Below are positions 43,696-57,198 of a stretch of 64,000 nt of DNA, one piece after another. The stretch spans positions 682,001 to 746,000 of the forward strand of contig NW_027102662.1 of the NCBI RefSeq assembly GCF_036373705.1, written 5' to 3'. Both the position numbers and the translations under genes were made by a program. Each line of letters starts with the position of its first letter. The stretch's first letter is position 1. Origin of the DNA: Amia ocellicauda. Its lineage: Eukaryota > Chordata > Actinopteri > Amiiformes > Amiidae. Under the pieces are notes generated by a model. It was not told the origin of the DNA. It searched no databases and worked only from the letters and a program-made list of their open reading frames with translations.

Positions 43696-43835
43696 CGTCA
43701 TGCTTGCCCTCGTGGTTCCCCGGAGGCGGTGGGTGTCTTTTCTTCATTGGAGTGCCCGCAATCGATGCACTCAGAGCGTCCGTCCGTCGACAGGTTGAAA
43801 TTGTAAACGCTGGTGTAGCCACTTTTAATTAAAAT

Positions 43836-43881
43836 CTGATGATGATGATGATGATGATGTTGTTGTTGTTGTTCTTGTTGT
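43836..43881 (+). repeat. GAT/GTT microsatellite
   Basis: (GAT)n then (GTT)n at the end of the second AAC-type unit. Confidence 0.85.
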
Positions 43882-43954
43882 CATCGTGGTCGCCGTCATT
43901 ATTATTGTTAAAGTAAAGCAGTAGTTAGATTTGTTGCTACCGTAAGGTGTAGAA

Positions 43955-44530
43955 GACAACAGTAGGTATGGCGTGTGATATCAAAACATTCAGAATACTT
44001 TTAACCTATATAATTTATAAGCTTTGTAAAATAAACCCAAATATCTCTTTTGCGGGGATAAACGCTGTTCTGAGTAGTTTGTGACTTGTTTAATACCAAA
44101 CAAAACATCGCTATAAAAAATAAATAAAAAAATCACTGTAAAAGCGCTAGTTATTTTTGATCTTTATAGTTATTTTCTAGGCTCAGGTTGTTTTTTAGCG
44201 CTTATAAAGGCCTGAAATATTCTTAGTGGTTGTTGACTATAGGTCTTGATGCTTAAAAATGTTTTTTTGAGAGACCAAAAGGTTCTAATAAAAGTTTAGA
44301 GTAGAGAGGAGAGAGATCGTCTCCATCTTGGTTTCTATTTGAAATTTGATGCAGTGTCATTTTATTGGTTGGTTTTGATATGTTAATTGGTAACAGGGTG
44401 GCACAAAGGCCAGACCAGAACAATGCCTTCCAAGCAGATCCGGCATGTGGCCATCAGTATAAGTATGAAGGTCTGGTCTTCAGCTCGACAGACTCACACT
44501 GACCTTTCGATTTAAGACTAAAGATCAACA
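43955..44530 (+). other. Left-arm non-coding region, copy D
   Basis: Shortened form of the left arm. It has the TATAAG box at 44458 and the AGACCAGA/TCTGGTCT inverted repeat around it. No gene seen. Confidence 0.7.
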
Positions 44531-46571
44531 ATGTCCGGAAACAACATCAGCGATTCGATTTAAACGAGTTTTTAGGCAAGTCTTCAGATTATTTTCATTG
44601 ACTCAGAGCGTGTTGTGTGCATGTATTGTAAATAAGGCTATAACATCTGTTTTAAGTTCTGTAAAATTATTTTTCAGCCAGTCAACAGGAGTTAATTCCC
44701 AACGCTGAGGAGATCATCTGGAACAACGACGGTAAGATTTTTGTGTTTGCGCTCATGGGTTCTTATGCATGGGTGTGTGTGGTTTTGAAGCGGCTCATTA
44801 GAGTTATGAAAACGTTTTAATATATATTAATGCCGGTCTCTTTAATTACACAGAAACTATCGAAAGGCCTGTGATTAATGTCTCCGAGGATCGACCAAGA
44901 GAAGTGGTTGTCCCTAGACAGGCTGTCTGCCGACCGGGTAAGAACTAAACCCCTGTTTGTTTGTATAACGTTTCTGTAAGATGTTTGAGTCCAGTTTTGT
45001 TAATTTAAAAAAATTATCCTGTCTAACAGTATTAAGAAACGTGGTTCGAGACAACGAAAGGCCTTCCACATCGAGGGCTTGTTTCGTTTTACCTTCGAGA
45101 ACCGTAACCTTTCAAGAATCTGAAAGGCCGTCAGCCCCGGTATCTGATAGCTGTGAGTATATATCTGCAGCCTGTAAGAGGTTAAAGCTTTTTATAAAGC
45201 GGTGTGGTTAAAGGTTAAACATGTCTCTTACCTTCACAGCGGTGCAAAAAGCTAAACCAGCCGAAAAACATAAGAAACGATTATTCTGTGGAGGTAAGTA
45301 AGATCTTTCAAACTTTAATGTTTTTAAAAGGGCTTTGTTTGCCCGTTGAGGGCTAATATTTAAGCGATGGGTGACCGTTTCCTGTAGGGCGGGGGGTTCT
45401 GGGAAAGATCTTTAGAAGTCCGGACAGGTCTAGGCTTGTTTCTGGGGAACGTGTTTAGAAATGACCGATTGCCGTACCGTCTGGTTAGGAAGTAAAGCCG
45501 TCCGAAAGGGTTTAGTAAGTTGTTTGGCTTATCTCCCGCTATTATACTTCTGTTTTAAAGTGGTTGTAGGAAAAGGCTTGAAGGTGTTCATTGTATTTAA
45601 TATTTAAACAGATCGTGAAAACGTTTGTGAAACAGGAAGTCCCGGGATCAGGAAGCGTTTACACTTGGAAGGTTCGTTTAAAAATGAAATGTTGTTGTGT
45701 GTGTGTGTGTTTTATTAACAATATTACAGTTTTTAAAGAAACATTTAAGAAACAGTTTATTTACAGCGGCTTCTCTGTTTTAAATTTATTATCAAGTCCT
45801 AATAAATATATTGTCTGTAAATAATAAGGCGTCGTAGTGAATGTCTAAGGCTATTTTCAAAGGTCTAAAAAAGCTAAAGGTTTTGAATGTCCTGGACATG
45901 TTGTTTTAAGTTTGATTTCTGTCGCCGTTTAAAGATGTAAATGTAATGTATATTTTTATTCTTCCCAAGACTCTTGGGATAGTCATTCTGTGAATGAGCT
46001 ATTGAGGACAATTACCCCGTCTAAGTGGGATCAAACATCTTTCCCGGTGAGATCACCGAGAGGATCCCCCACGGTGGTCTTGGAGACCCCCCAACATCTA
46101 CTCAGGCCACAGCCTTCTGGGGGTAATTCAACACCCCAGATTCAGCCCGCCGCATTGTCGGGCGGAACAAATACAGGCATCCAACAACCTCAGGGGTCGC
46201 CGTCAGTCAGGGCTGACACACCACCCAACGACGGCCTGGTTTCAACATCGTCCCCCCAGACCCGTTTCTTGGCTACAGAAACGCGGAACAGTACCCCGCG
46301 CTTGGCCAGGGTGTCACCGCAAAGGCCTTCTTGGTCTCCGTCCATGAGTATACGCTCGCTCCCTGCCTCCTTCGACCGAGATTTACCGGAGCGACCATCC
46401 TTTGAAGCTGAGCCAGGCCACCAGCCCCCGGAGCTACATCCTGAAGGTCGGCATGAGTTGCTACATACTTTGTTACAAAATCAAAGACTTGTGTTAGTGG
46501 GGCAAAACCTGGTGATAGAGAGCCAAAACACCCTTATTAATACCCTTACTAACGAATTGTACCGTATTTAA
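44531..46571 (+). pseudogene. Left-arm gene with splice-like signals (copy D)
   Basis: Nearly identical to 10511-12551, with the same splice-like signals and the Pro/Ser-rich terminal frame. Confidence 0.45.
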
Positions 46572-46733
46572 TGTTTTAATAGACACAAAACGCCTTACTA
46601 TTGTGGGTTGTTGGAAAAATAAAAAATAAATTAAAAAATGTCCTGACTTGGTAAAAGAACTCACAAACTAAAGGATTATGAACAAGCTAGGGCCCCAAAA
46701 AGACCTTCCCGAGAGAACATCCCCGGCCCTGTT

Positions 46734-49700
46734 GTGAACTCCTCTGATGTCCCAATGAACCTGGAACTATTACAAATGATAAATTATTTAAATAACCCCC
46801 AATTACCACCGATAGAATGTGAATTAACAGACTTACCGGTGAACCCCGACCTGTTACAGATGTTCAATGATCTAAATAACCACCTCCCACCGGTAGCGCT
46901 TATAGAGGTTCACCCCCTAGTTCACCCCGATTTGTTTGAAATGGTGGAGGCTTTGGAGGAGCTACCCCGACCAAATTCTGCCCCTATTATAAATGATTTG
47001 AGACAATTAGAACACAGGATGGCGGCAGAAGCAGCCATCACTATAGAGGAGGGTCTTGACATTAACCGGTTGGATATCTTTGAAGGACTTTTACAGGCTT
47101 TAAATGAACCTCCTCAAAAAGGGGGTTTTGTAGATGTCAGCAGTGGGGGTGTTCGGAATGTGGAGGATTCTGAGACTGATAAGGCTGTGGAGGACATGCT
47201 CTGTGAGAATGTAGGGGGTGAAGGCTTTGTTCAAAATGATGATGTGTCCAAGAGTACCAGTGATCCCGTGATTATAGATAGACCGGCCTATAACAATTTT
47301 GAAATGATTCAGCGTTTTAATTTTGCAGAACTTTTAAATTGTGACAATTATGCAGAAATATTTGTCAACATACACGAGGCCTTGCAGAAAATGCTTGAAC
47401 AGGTTGCTGAAAGGGTCAGACCTCGAGATGTTGTACAGTTAGAACTCAGAGGGGATGATTTGTTTAGCAACCTATCTGTAATGCTGAGTGGAGATAATTT
47501 AGACGTCTGGCTAAAATCGAAGCGTTATTGCAAAGTAACGCAGCCATCTTAGCTGATGAAAGTCTGTCTCTGGTAATGAATGTGGTTCGTAACCCTGAGG
47601 GTGGGGCGCTTAGAAGACTGTCGAAATGCTTGAAGAACGACATAATTAGGACCAAGCTCAGGCAATTAGTGGTGAGTTCCAGTGGGGACAATAAGCTCTG
47701 TTTTGCTTACAGTTTAATAAAACTACTCACCCCCGACATGCCTGAACCCCAAGCTCTGCAAGAAGCTTTAATGCTTCATCAGAGGGCCGGCTTAAACTCT
47801 CAACAGATGGTTGCCTTTTCAGACATCACCAAGTTTGAGGAGTTGTTGTCTTTAAAAATTGTTGTGTGGTACCGTTGTGAGGTAAAGGAAGTATTTGTGA
47901 AATTTCAGACACATCCTGAAACCCATACACAGACACTGTTTCTCTTCCTAAGTGATAGTCATTACTTTGGAATAAAGAGTTTGACGGCTTTTTTGGGTTG
48001 TTCGTATGTTTGTCATTGGTGTTATAAGGCCTTCAATGATAAGCTTAAGCACCGATGTGACGGTTACTGTAACGTCTGTTTCAATCCGCAATGTCATAAG
48101 GGTTTGGCCCCTACCATCCGATGTAAAGATTGCTTAAGGATTTGTCTCTCAGCGTTCTGTTTTTCCGAGCATAAGGTACAGAGGGCCGCTGCTGAGGGGG
48201 TTAAAAAACGGAGTTATTGTGATCAAACTAAATATTGCCCGCAGTGTTGCCTCCAGTACCGTTTTCATGAGGTTAAACCACACAAATGTCTGGAGCCGAG
48301 ATGCAGGATCTGTAATGCTGATTTAACCCCGGGGTCCGAACACCAGTGCTTTATTCAGCCGGTTAAAAAGGAGCCGCCGCACAACCGGTATGTCTTTTTT
48401 GCTTTTGAATGCCGGCAAGAAAACGGGGTCCACGTTGCTAATTATATACTCTGTATTGACATGTTGGATCGTGAGTGGTCAGCTAGCGGTGAGAGTTGTG
48501 TCAGGGATTTCTTTACGCGGTATCGCGGTCCAAAATACCTCAATTACACATTTATTGCCCACAATGCTAAGGGTTATGATTCTTACATTTTGATGAAGTA
48601 TCTGGTGGAAAATGGGGTGACCCCAAAAATAATAGCTCAGGGTAGCAAGATCATGTGTTTCACCGACGAAGCTTTCAACTAACGTTACATAGACTCGTTA
48701 AATTTCATCCCCATGAAATTGAGCGCTTTGCCTAAGGCTCTGGGTTTTGAGGCTCAGAAGAAAGGTTGGTTCTGCCATTTTTTTAATACTATGGACACTC
48801 AAAATTATCGAGGGTCCTACCTGCCCGCCACTTATTATGGGGTTGATACTATGATGTCTCATGAGAGGGAGGAATTCTTTAAATGGTACAATACGGTTAA
48901 GGGAGGTGTTTTTGATGACCGAGAAGAGATGGCTGCTTATTGTAAAAATGATGTGGTGATCCTTAAAGAAGCCTGTGTGCGTTTCCGCGCCGAGGTTATC
49001 AACACATCGGGTCTCGACCCTTTGCAAAGTGTGACCATAGCGTCTCTCTGCATGAAAATGTATCGGTCCGATTTCTTGCAGAAAAACACTATAGCGGTCA
49101 CCACTTCTGACAACTATCGTGCTAGACAAAAGAACTTTTCGACTGTCTCCATACAGTGGCTGGAATACCTGAGTGCCCGGGATAACATCTTCATCAGACA
49201 TGCTTTAAATCAAGGGGAAGTCAAAATGGGGCCTTACTACTTAGACGGTTTTAGCGACGTGTCCGGGCGGCGTACCGCTTATGAGTTTGCAGGTTGTATT
49301 TACCATGGCTGTCCTCAGTGCTTCGACCCAAACACCTTTAACCCCGTAACACAAAAACTCTGCAGTGATATGTACTATGATTTCCAGGAACGAATTGAAA
49401 CTTTAAAAAACACCTATGGTTTGAACGTGCTGGTGATTTGGGAACACGAGTGGACGACCCTGAAGCAACAGGAAGCGGGGGTACAACGGTTTATGGAAAC
49501 CTTGGACTTTCCTGAACGTCTTGAGCCCCGGGATGCGTTATTTGGGGGTCGTACCAATGCCCTCTGTTTACATTATGAGGTAAAGGAGGGTGAGAGAGTA
49601 GATTACTATGATTTCACCAGTCTGTACCCTTATGTCAACAAGACCAAAATGTACCCGGTGGGGCGTCCAACCATTGTTTAACGTGACTTACTCGAAATCG

Positions 49701-50866
49701 GACATTACTTTGGTTTGATCAAAGTCACCATGTACCCTCCTCGCGAGCTGTTCTTACCCGTGTTGCCTTACAGGTGTTCGGGAAAATTGATGTTCCCTCT
49801 GTGTAGAACGTGTGTGGAAACTGAAAATCAAACTACCTCTTGTCTGCACAGTGATGAAGAGAGAGCGCTGACGGGTGTCTGGTGTAGCATTGAGCTTGAC
49901 AAGGCGGTGGAGAAAGGTTACAGAGTCGGTAAGGTGTATGAGGTTTGGCATTTTTCTGAAAAATCTGATACTCTTTTTGCTGATTACATTATGACCCATC
50001 TGAAAGGGAAACAGGAGGCATCGGGCTATCCCTCATGGTGTGTTGACTCCGCGGCCAAAGAGCGATACGTTTAGCAATATTTTGAAAAGGAAGGGATCCG
50101 TCTAGAGCTGGGGAACATAACTGTAAACCCCGCCAAGAGACAAATGTCCAAACTGATTTTAAACAGTCTGTGGGGTAAGTTTGGGGAAAGAAATTACCGT
50201 CTAAACACAACCTTGATTAAAACCCCTGAACAGTTTATAGAATTTATGTTTTCCAAACAACATGCAGTATCACACTTTCAATTCTTAAATGACCACGTGG
50301 CACAGGTCCAGTGGAGGGCCCCTAAAGATTTCCCCACCAAACAGGGGAACGTTAATGTTTTCATAGCGGTTTTTACCTCGGCTTACGCCCGGCTTGAACT
50401 GTACAACTTAATGGATCAGTTGCAGGAACGCACGCTCTATCATGATACTGACTCTGTAATCTTTGTCACCAGGCCAGGGGATTGGGTCCCTCCCCTCGGG
50501 GACTACCTTGGGGAGTTAACGAGCGAACTAGATCCTCAGGACCACATAGTGGAGTTTGTTTCAGGGGGTCCTAAGACTTACGCATACAGAACGGCTGCGG
50601 GTAAGACCTGTATGAAAGTTAAGGGTTTCACTCTGAACCATTGTAACAACAAGCTCATTAACATCAAGTCTCTGACGACCCTGGTAGAAAGTTTTGTAAC
50701 CGAGAAAGACGCGCCTCCTCGTGAGATTATTACAGCCGGAAATCAGATCTATCGCAATAAAAAGGGGTACACGTTGGAAAATAGATCACTAAACAAACGG
50801 TTCAGGGTGGTGTACAATAAAAGAGTGTTGAAGACTGATTATACCACTCTGCCTTATGGATATTAG
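46734..50866 (+). pseudogene. DNA polymerase B (copy D)
   Basis: Full-length span of the polymerase, with the same motifs as 12714-16846 and about the same total length. Broken in several places. Confidence 0.92.
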
Positions 50867-51527
50867 CGGTGGTTTTGAAAACAGACTTCAACACCCTTTC
50901 TCCTGTATTATAGCCGGTCCCTCCAATTCGGGGAAGAGCTATCTTATAAAGAACATCATAGAAGATGTGGACGCAACCGTGTCCCAAGCTCTTGACAACA
51001 TAGTGTGGTGTTTCTCTTGCTGGCAACCTCTCTACGATGATTTGGCTTCGAAAAAAAATAATCTGTAATTTGTGCAAGGTCTCCCCGCCTCGTTGTGTGG
51101 CGATGACTTGTTCCCGCCCGGTAATACTAACCTAGTGATCCTTGATGACCTGATGGAGCAGGCCGGTGACAACAGTGAAGTGGAAAAAGCTTTCACAAAG
51201 TACACTCATCATAGGAATTTAAGTATTATTTATTTAGTTCAAAATCTATTTTTTCAAGGTAAAAAAAGCCGCACTATTAATTTATATGCCAATTATATAA
51301 TTATTTTTAAAAACCCCAGAGATAAACTACAGGTCACCGTCTTGGCTCGTCAAATGTACCCTAACCAGACCAAGTTCTTTTTGGAGGCATTTGAGGATGC
51401 CACCAAAAAACCCTACGGGTACTTGATTGCGGAATTAAATGCACAAACCCCAGAAGACTTTCGCCTAAGAACAGGTTTGTGCCCGCACGATTGGCCGGCA
51501 GTCTATGTGCTAAAGAAAAGGAAATAA
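50856..51527 (+). pseudogene. Packaging ATPase (copy D)
   Basis: Walker A and B kept; broken. Overlaps the polymerase end by 11 bases. Confidence 0.9.
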
Positions 51528-51533
51528 ATAAGA

Positions 51534-51869
51534 ATGTCTGTTCGGATTAAAAGAAATCTGCCGCTTTTGCAAATGTTATTTGAGAGGAGCCCGCGCCATA
51601 GGAAAGCTGTGCTGGCAGGGGCCCCCTCGGATTTGATCGAGACCCTGTGTGAAATAGCTTTTAACATCTTACGCGGTAATATACCCCTAACCCCTTCTCA
51701 ACATTCTAAACTCAAAAAACAAAAAGCGGTTATCAAGATCATCGCTAATAAGAAGTATTCTATTAAAAGAAAAAGAAAGAAGATTAATCAAACTGGGGGT
51801 TTTATAGGACCGCTGTTGAGCATAGCCGTGCCTTTCCTAACCAGTCTTCTAGCTTCCAGAGTGGGTTAA
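51534..51869 (+). CDS. 111-residue basic protein (copy D)
   Basis: Whole frame, nearly identical to the other copies. Confidence 0.7.
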   Translation: MSVRIKRNLPLLQMLFERSPRHRKAVLAGAPSDLIETLCEIAFNILRGNIPLTPSQHSKLKKQKAVIKIIANKKYSIKRKRKKINQTGGFIGPLLSIAVPFLTSLLASRVG

Positions 51870-51871
51870 TA

Positions 51872-52615
51872 ATGGAATATGCTCAGAAAATGTTTTTGAT
51901 CCCTCAGGAGCAGCTTGAGAAACTGAGAAAAAATGTTGTCGGGCCAGAGCCCATTAGACAAACGGCCGAAAACAACCTGGACTCTGAAATGAAAGCTATA
52001 CAGGCCAGGGCCGATTTAAATCAGTATTCCAAAGCCCAGTTGTATGCCAACACGTTACAGCGCTACCTCCGTCTGGTTAGACAGGGTGAAAAAGATCAAA
52101 ACATTTTAACTTTAACCATGGCCTCTCAAGAAAATGGTTCTGGGGCTGATGCGGGGGGAACGGTTGATAAAGATGTTGCGGTGACCGAACCTGTAGACAG
52201 TTCAGAGGGAGATGTTGTAACGGATGTTTTGAGAAACATGCCGGCCAGAAGCAAAAGACATGCACAATATATCCTGCACAAAATGGTTCAGAAACTGCGG
52301 GTAACGGCTTGGAATGAACAGGGTGAATTTGTTTTTAAAGGACAACTGATCAAAGGTTCACACATGTTCGATTTGTTGAAGAGTGTCACTAGCACTAATA
52401 AGGTACCCGATAGTCGCCGACCTGTAGGCTGGAATGCTTTCCTACAGGCGATGGCCTGTCTGAACATGCCCCAATCAACAGTTCCTAACCAGGAAACGCG
52501 ACAAAAAATCCGTCTGTGTAAAGAGGTGGAGCCTGATCTGACTCCGATATCTCATTACTCTGACCATGCTGAGCGACCATCCTCAGGATCTATCCATTGT
52601 TGGGAAGCTTATTAA
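51872..52615 (+). CDS. 247-residue unknown virion-region protein (copy D)
   Basis: Whole frame, nearly identical to 17852-18595. Confidence 0.75.
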   Translation: MEYAQKMFLIPQEQLEKLRKNVVGPEPIRQTAENNLDSEMKAIQARADLNQYSKAQLYANTLQRYLRLVRQGEKDQNILTLTMASQENGSGADAGGTVDKDVAVTEPVDSSEGDVVTDVLRNMPARSKRHAQYILHKMVQKLRVTAWNEQGEFVFKGQLIKGSHMFDLLKSVTSTNKVPDSRRPVGWNAFLQAMACLNMPQSTVPNQETRQKIRLCKEVEPDLTPISHYSDHAERPSSGSIHCWEAY

Positions 52616-52794
52616 TCTCATGTTTTTATTTGTCTCCCCTGTAAATAATGACCCGACAAACAATTTTTTATTTTTATTTTTTATTTTTCAAATGTTGTAC
52701 ATTTATTTATACCATAACCCCTGCTTTGTATAAGAATTGTGTTGAATAAAAACAAAACTAATGATTCAAAGGCTGTTTTCATTATTTTTTCACC

Positions 52795-53367
52795 TTAACA
52801 CGCATGACATCTTTTAAAATCCTCACAAGAACACCCCATCTGTATACACGGCTGGCTAGGGTCGTAAGTCATTGTGTTATAAGGGGGGGTCCACAGTGTC
52901 CTGAAAAACTCTGCCACTTTTTTATCATTTTGGCCTAAATCCTCACTGTACAAGGCCATAATATCGGGGTATGACCTTCCTTTAGATCTATGAAATAAGA
53001 AAAACACACAGTGTTTACCACAAGTGAAGGTCTGAAGACTTTGTACTTGACGACCGCTGTAAATGGTTTCTTGACAGTTGTTGAGCAGAAAGTTATTGAT
53101 CTTCCGAGGGAAAGGTCTGAAATCCGGGGGGTTTGCATAGGAATCAAAAAATTCACCACGGTGGTCCTCCCTTAGATAAATAGCCAGCCAATGTTCTCCG
53201 GGCATATTTTTAGGGTGTGTGTTGATTATGTACATTGCAGGTAAATTCTTGATCTTAAATTTAGGCAGCTGATCGCAGGCGTAGACTCCTTGAAACAGTT
53301 TCCGTGAGCTGGCCAGGGCATTCATGATGTGGTTGAGCTCTCTGGTGTTCATTTTAATAATAATCAT
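52795..53367 (-). CDS. Adenain-like maturation protease (copy D)
   Basis: 190-residue frame with the same catalytic residues as copy C (His in GEHW, Asp in FFDSY, Cys in TCGKHC). Confidence 0.92.
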   Translation of the reverse strand: MIIIKMNTRELNHIMNALASSRKLFQGVYACDQLPKFKIKNLPAMYIINTHPKNMPGEHWLAIYLREDHRGEFFDSYANPPDFRPFPRKINNFLLNNCQETIYSGRQVQSLQTFTCGKHCVFFLFHRSKGRSYPDIMALYSEDLGQNDKKVAEFFRTLWTPPYNTMTYDPSQPCIQMGCSCEDFKRCHAC

Positions 53368-54663
53368 ACATAACGTTTCTCCTCTGATTCACCTCAATAA
53401 TGTTGTCAAACACTGCATACACGACCATATTTACAGTGCGTGGTAGAGGCTGCTTGAAACGCATCTCCAAACGCATATTGCCCGTCTTCATCAGTGAAAA
53501 ATGTTGTCCACACTCTTCGTCAGGGGTCAGGTTGAAACCGTACAGGGTGTAACCGCTGCAGTATTCCCGGCGATCGATCAGCCGGGAGTTTGATCCTTGA
53601 GATGGCGACCCGTAGCCAGTACTAGACTGTCATATTCACGAACCACATTGCCGTTTTCAAAGTCAGGTTGAAAAGGTCTGGATGGAACCTGCACACCATC
53701 GACGTACAACGCTATAAATTCCGCGTTATAATGTTTAAAGTTAAAGGGGTTCTTGTTGTAAACCCCGGTAAATGCATCATTATCCACGAGACCTATAATA
53801 ACCTGTTTTGGGAGCTGTCCTAGAAACAGATTTTCCTGGTTCATCACCCGTGTCCCTGCGGGGATACTGTGGACTTTCATATAGACTCTTTCGATCGGGT
53901 ACTTGGCGTTTGCCGTCATTAACGCCTGCGCGTGTCCTAGTTTAACCGCCGGGGAGACGGACACTTTTTTCACAAACAGCGAGGCCGATAATATGGTCAG
54001 TTTATATTTTTCAGTATCAGGGGTCATCAGACAAAAAGCACTTTTACTACGGATCATTTTAATTTTAATGTCTACCCCGTTGAGCATGAGATTTTCTTGG
54101 AAAAATATGTCTGCATGGATATGCCCCATTAGCTCAAAGGTCCTCCCTTCTGTTGAAAAGGCCGTTCTTTCTTGCAAACCCTTATTGAGTCCCTCTGGAT
54201 CCTTGTCGTCCATAGCTTCCGGGATGTCTTTGAAGAAAAGGCCGGGGTTGAACTGTTTGCTTAGGGTCTCCTCACTATAATTAAGTATACACACCATCAT
54301 GGCTCTATAGGGGTAAGTATTGCTGCTTTGACTAATGAGCCGATCTCCCAGGGTCACATCCACCTGTGAAAACATGGTGGCCACCGGGTAATTGATGACC
54401 CCAGCGTTGGTCGTCTTCTCGATTGCATCGCCATCCTCATCAGTCACTTTACAGTTCATTAAAATAAATGTGTTATTCAAATCAATATAATCCTCGCCAT
54501 TGCCAGCTATAAAAAACTCCAGAGGGGCCGTGTCTGAAATTGCAGAAAGAGGGGGAATCTCTACATATATGATCTTATCTATACTCGTTTGAGTGTATGG
54601 AACTGTAAACAGATCCAGTTCTGATTTGACGCATTCTTCCGATAGACTGTGGACAAAAGACAT
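53354..54663 (-). pseudogene. Major capsid protein (copy D)
   Basis: Same gene as 19334-20641, with a long readable N-terminal and central part (MSFVHSLSEECVKSELDLF, then DLFTVPYTQTSIDK). Broken. Confidence 0.9.
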
Positions 54664-54665
54664 GT

Positions 54666-55154
54666 TTAAAAGATGTATCCTGAGGCTCTATTTTTCTTTC
54701 TTTGAGACTTTCTTTTTGCAGGTTTTTTCTTGTGCTGCTTCCTTCTCCGAGTGTTTCCACGATATGTTGGAGAATGAGAGATTCTTCGTTTTTTGTTAGC
54801 CACGGATCTTTGTCGCCCCCTGGTGGACACATGCTGTTTCTTCTTTTACCCCCCTCCTCGCCATTACCATGAGACCCGAACCCTCCTGATGCTCATGGCT
54901 AGCTGCCCGGTTCATAACATTGGTGAACACGTCACTAACAATATTTTTAGCCGCTGATTTCAAGTGGGGTCTGGCTATAGCAAAGCCTCTCTTAAGCAGG
55001 GGTATGGCCATTCTAAAGAGACCACGAAAGAGTCCTCCTAGACCGGCGCCATACATTGTGGGGGCTCCTACAATACCGGGCAAGCCGTTCCATCTTGCAT
55101 CTTGTAATAATCCACATAGGCGCTAGGATCTACATAACCCCTCGAGGTAGCCAT
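54666..55154 (-). pseudogene. pVI-like minor virion protein (copy D)
   Basis: Same gene as 20644-21131, Gly-rich amphipathic segment kept; broken. Confidence 0.62.
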
Positions 55155-55155
55155 T

Positions 55156-55888
55156 TTAATAATGTACAAACTGTTTCAGGGGTCGAAAATGTAGTTTGAC
55201 ATTAACTTTACCGAAGCGGAAGGGTACGTTGATATTCTGATCCGATTTTACTTCGATCGTGATGTTGTCAAAGTGGGTCTTTGAGACTGGTACGTAGTGT
55301 GGTTTGTCATAAGTAATTGTGACCATGTCATTGCTTTTACCTTTATTAAGTACATTTCTCAAAAGGGGGACATAACTATCCCCGACCCTCTGGTGGGTTA
55401 TGATATCCGTATACACATAAAGAGTGTAAAAGCCGCCCCACCACTTCTGAGAACCTGCTCTCTGTGTCAGAATAGAACCCAAATATACGCCCCAGTTGGC
55501 CGCTGGTTTGAATGCTAATACCTGGTTTTGACACCTTGTACACTCTGTTTTTAATAGGGTTGTAATATAGCTTGATGTTGGGGGTGCCTTCTGAGAACTG
55601 TTTATGCATCTCATCTAATATTTTATCCACATTGTCATAATAACCTCCTTGTATCGTGAATGTCCATTGACTCTTTTTAACATCATCAAAAATGGCGAAG
55701 GTGGCATCCTTATCTTGTAAAACAGCCCAAGTGTAAGGATACTGTATTTCCGCCAACCCCACTTCCCACGACCCCCTTAGATCTATAGATTTTCCAAATT
55801 GTACCGTGTAACTGGATATTTCATTTTTAGGATATATATCGAGAGAGGCATTACTGGGTAGAGTCACGTAGAAGCCTCCTGATTCCAT
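55156..55888 (-). pseudogene. Penton-like minor capsid protein (copy D)
   Basis: About 243 residues. N-terminal MESGGFYVTLPSNASLDIYP, then VQFGKSIDLRGSWEVGLAEI and QYPYTW, and beta-rich segments ending in KVNVKLHFRPLKQ. This block pattern marks the conserved minor capsid (penton-type, single jelly-roll) gene of Polintons, which would occupy the fivefold vertices. The start was set at the Met before SGGFY. An upstream in-frame Met exists but overlaps the integrase end. Broken in this copy. Confidence 0.8.
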
Positions 55889-55934
55889 CTTGAGAATCGA
55901 AAGTAATGCCCCCAACACACCCGCGGGCATGTTG

Positions 55935-57044
55935 TTATAAGGATTGAATATCGCAAACCTGTTGTTCCGGGACCCAACTATTGAACTTTTCAGGCCATCC
56001 AAGCCATTTCATCAACACATATTTTTTCCGGTTCTGGGTTTTTTCAGCTAATATCTTTTCAACTCTGTATACACTGTCTTTACCCACAATAATTTTTTGT
56101 AACTCGGCTTCGTAAAACGTTCCTTCTATATCCTCCCTGTCATAGTCTTTTAACCGGTACACGGGGGGGTCTCTAGCCAACTGTTCGGTAACTGTAAAAT
56201 ATTCGTCAGAAAATGTTTGTTCATAACCTTTGGCAAAAGTACTCCTTAGCTTTGAAACGCGAACCACATCACCGATGTTGAACTAATAAGTAGTTTTTCC
56301 CTTCTTAATAAATGGTCGGTATAATTTTTTATAGACCTTAAAAGAATTACTTTGATCAACATCTAAAGGCTTCATTTTAATACTGGTGTGATACCCTTGG
56401 TTGTAAGCATCGATAAAATCTTGAACTTTATCAAAATACTTGAACGTGTTGACCGCTGTAAAATATCTCCACATTTTGGTCTTTATGGTGCGGTTAAACC
56501 TCTCCACTACCGATGCCCTAAGCTCATTACCGGTGGTGAAATGATGTATTTTGTGTCTCTTCAGTAGATTCTGAAATTCTCTGTTGAGAAACTCTTTTCC
56601 TTTATCAGTCTGCAGTTTTTTAGGACATCGACCCTGGGACAATATATCCTCAAAGGCCCTTGTCACCGCCCGACCTGTTTTATTATGTAGAATGCGAGCC
56701 CAGGCATATTTTGATAACACATCGATACACATCAACATCAATTTGTGACCATTGTTATGTTTTGATAAATTTGACATATCGACTAGATCCATTTGCCATT
56801 GTGAATCTATGTCAGTTGTATATACGCGGTTTCTTTTAAAGTTAATCCTGAGAGGTTTATGTAAGGTATAGGCGTCTTGTTCCCGTAACCATTCTGAAAC
56901 AACCACATCATTAACCTTCACTCCGGCCTCAGCGAGTCCTCTTTGAAAACCCTTCTTACCCGCCAAACCCCCAATCTTGGCTGGGTTGTAGTATAGTTCC
57001 TGCATTTGGGGAGCTTGCCGAGTCATTCTGTCAAATAACCACAC
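55935..57044 (-). pseudogene. Chromodomain integrase (copy D)
   Basis: Full 1.1-kb span, with rve catalytic blocks and chromodomain as in copy B; broken. Confidence 0.92.
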
Positions 57045-57198
57045 AGACCCACACTATGCGCAAAGTTTTTATACAAGGTTTTTTATTCAACTTCAGGAGA
57101 GCAGATACCACTTTTTAGACATTTGAGAAAAGTATAACATACACAACAATTTTTTCTACGGTCCAGACAAAAATAAATCAGATGATTGGTTACTTGAT

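Larger units (their letters stand above)
42738..43954 (+). repeat. tRNA-Val repeat cluster 3 (two AAC-type units)
   Basis: Between copies C and D. Each unit has the leader with CCTTTAGCAATGCCAAACAGG, a tRNA-Val(AAC), the GTCGACAGGTTG segment and a GAT/GTT tail. The second unit runs into copy D at GTGTAGAAG|ACAACAG, the same junction as at copy E. Confidence 0.85.
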
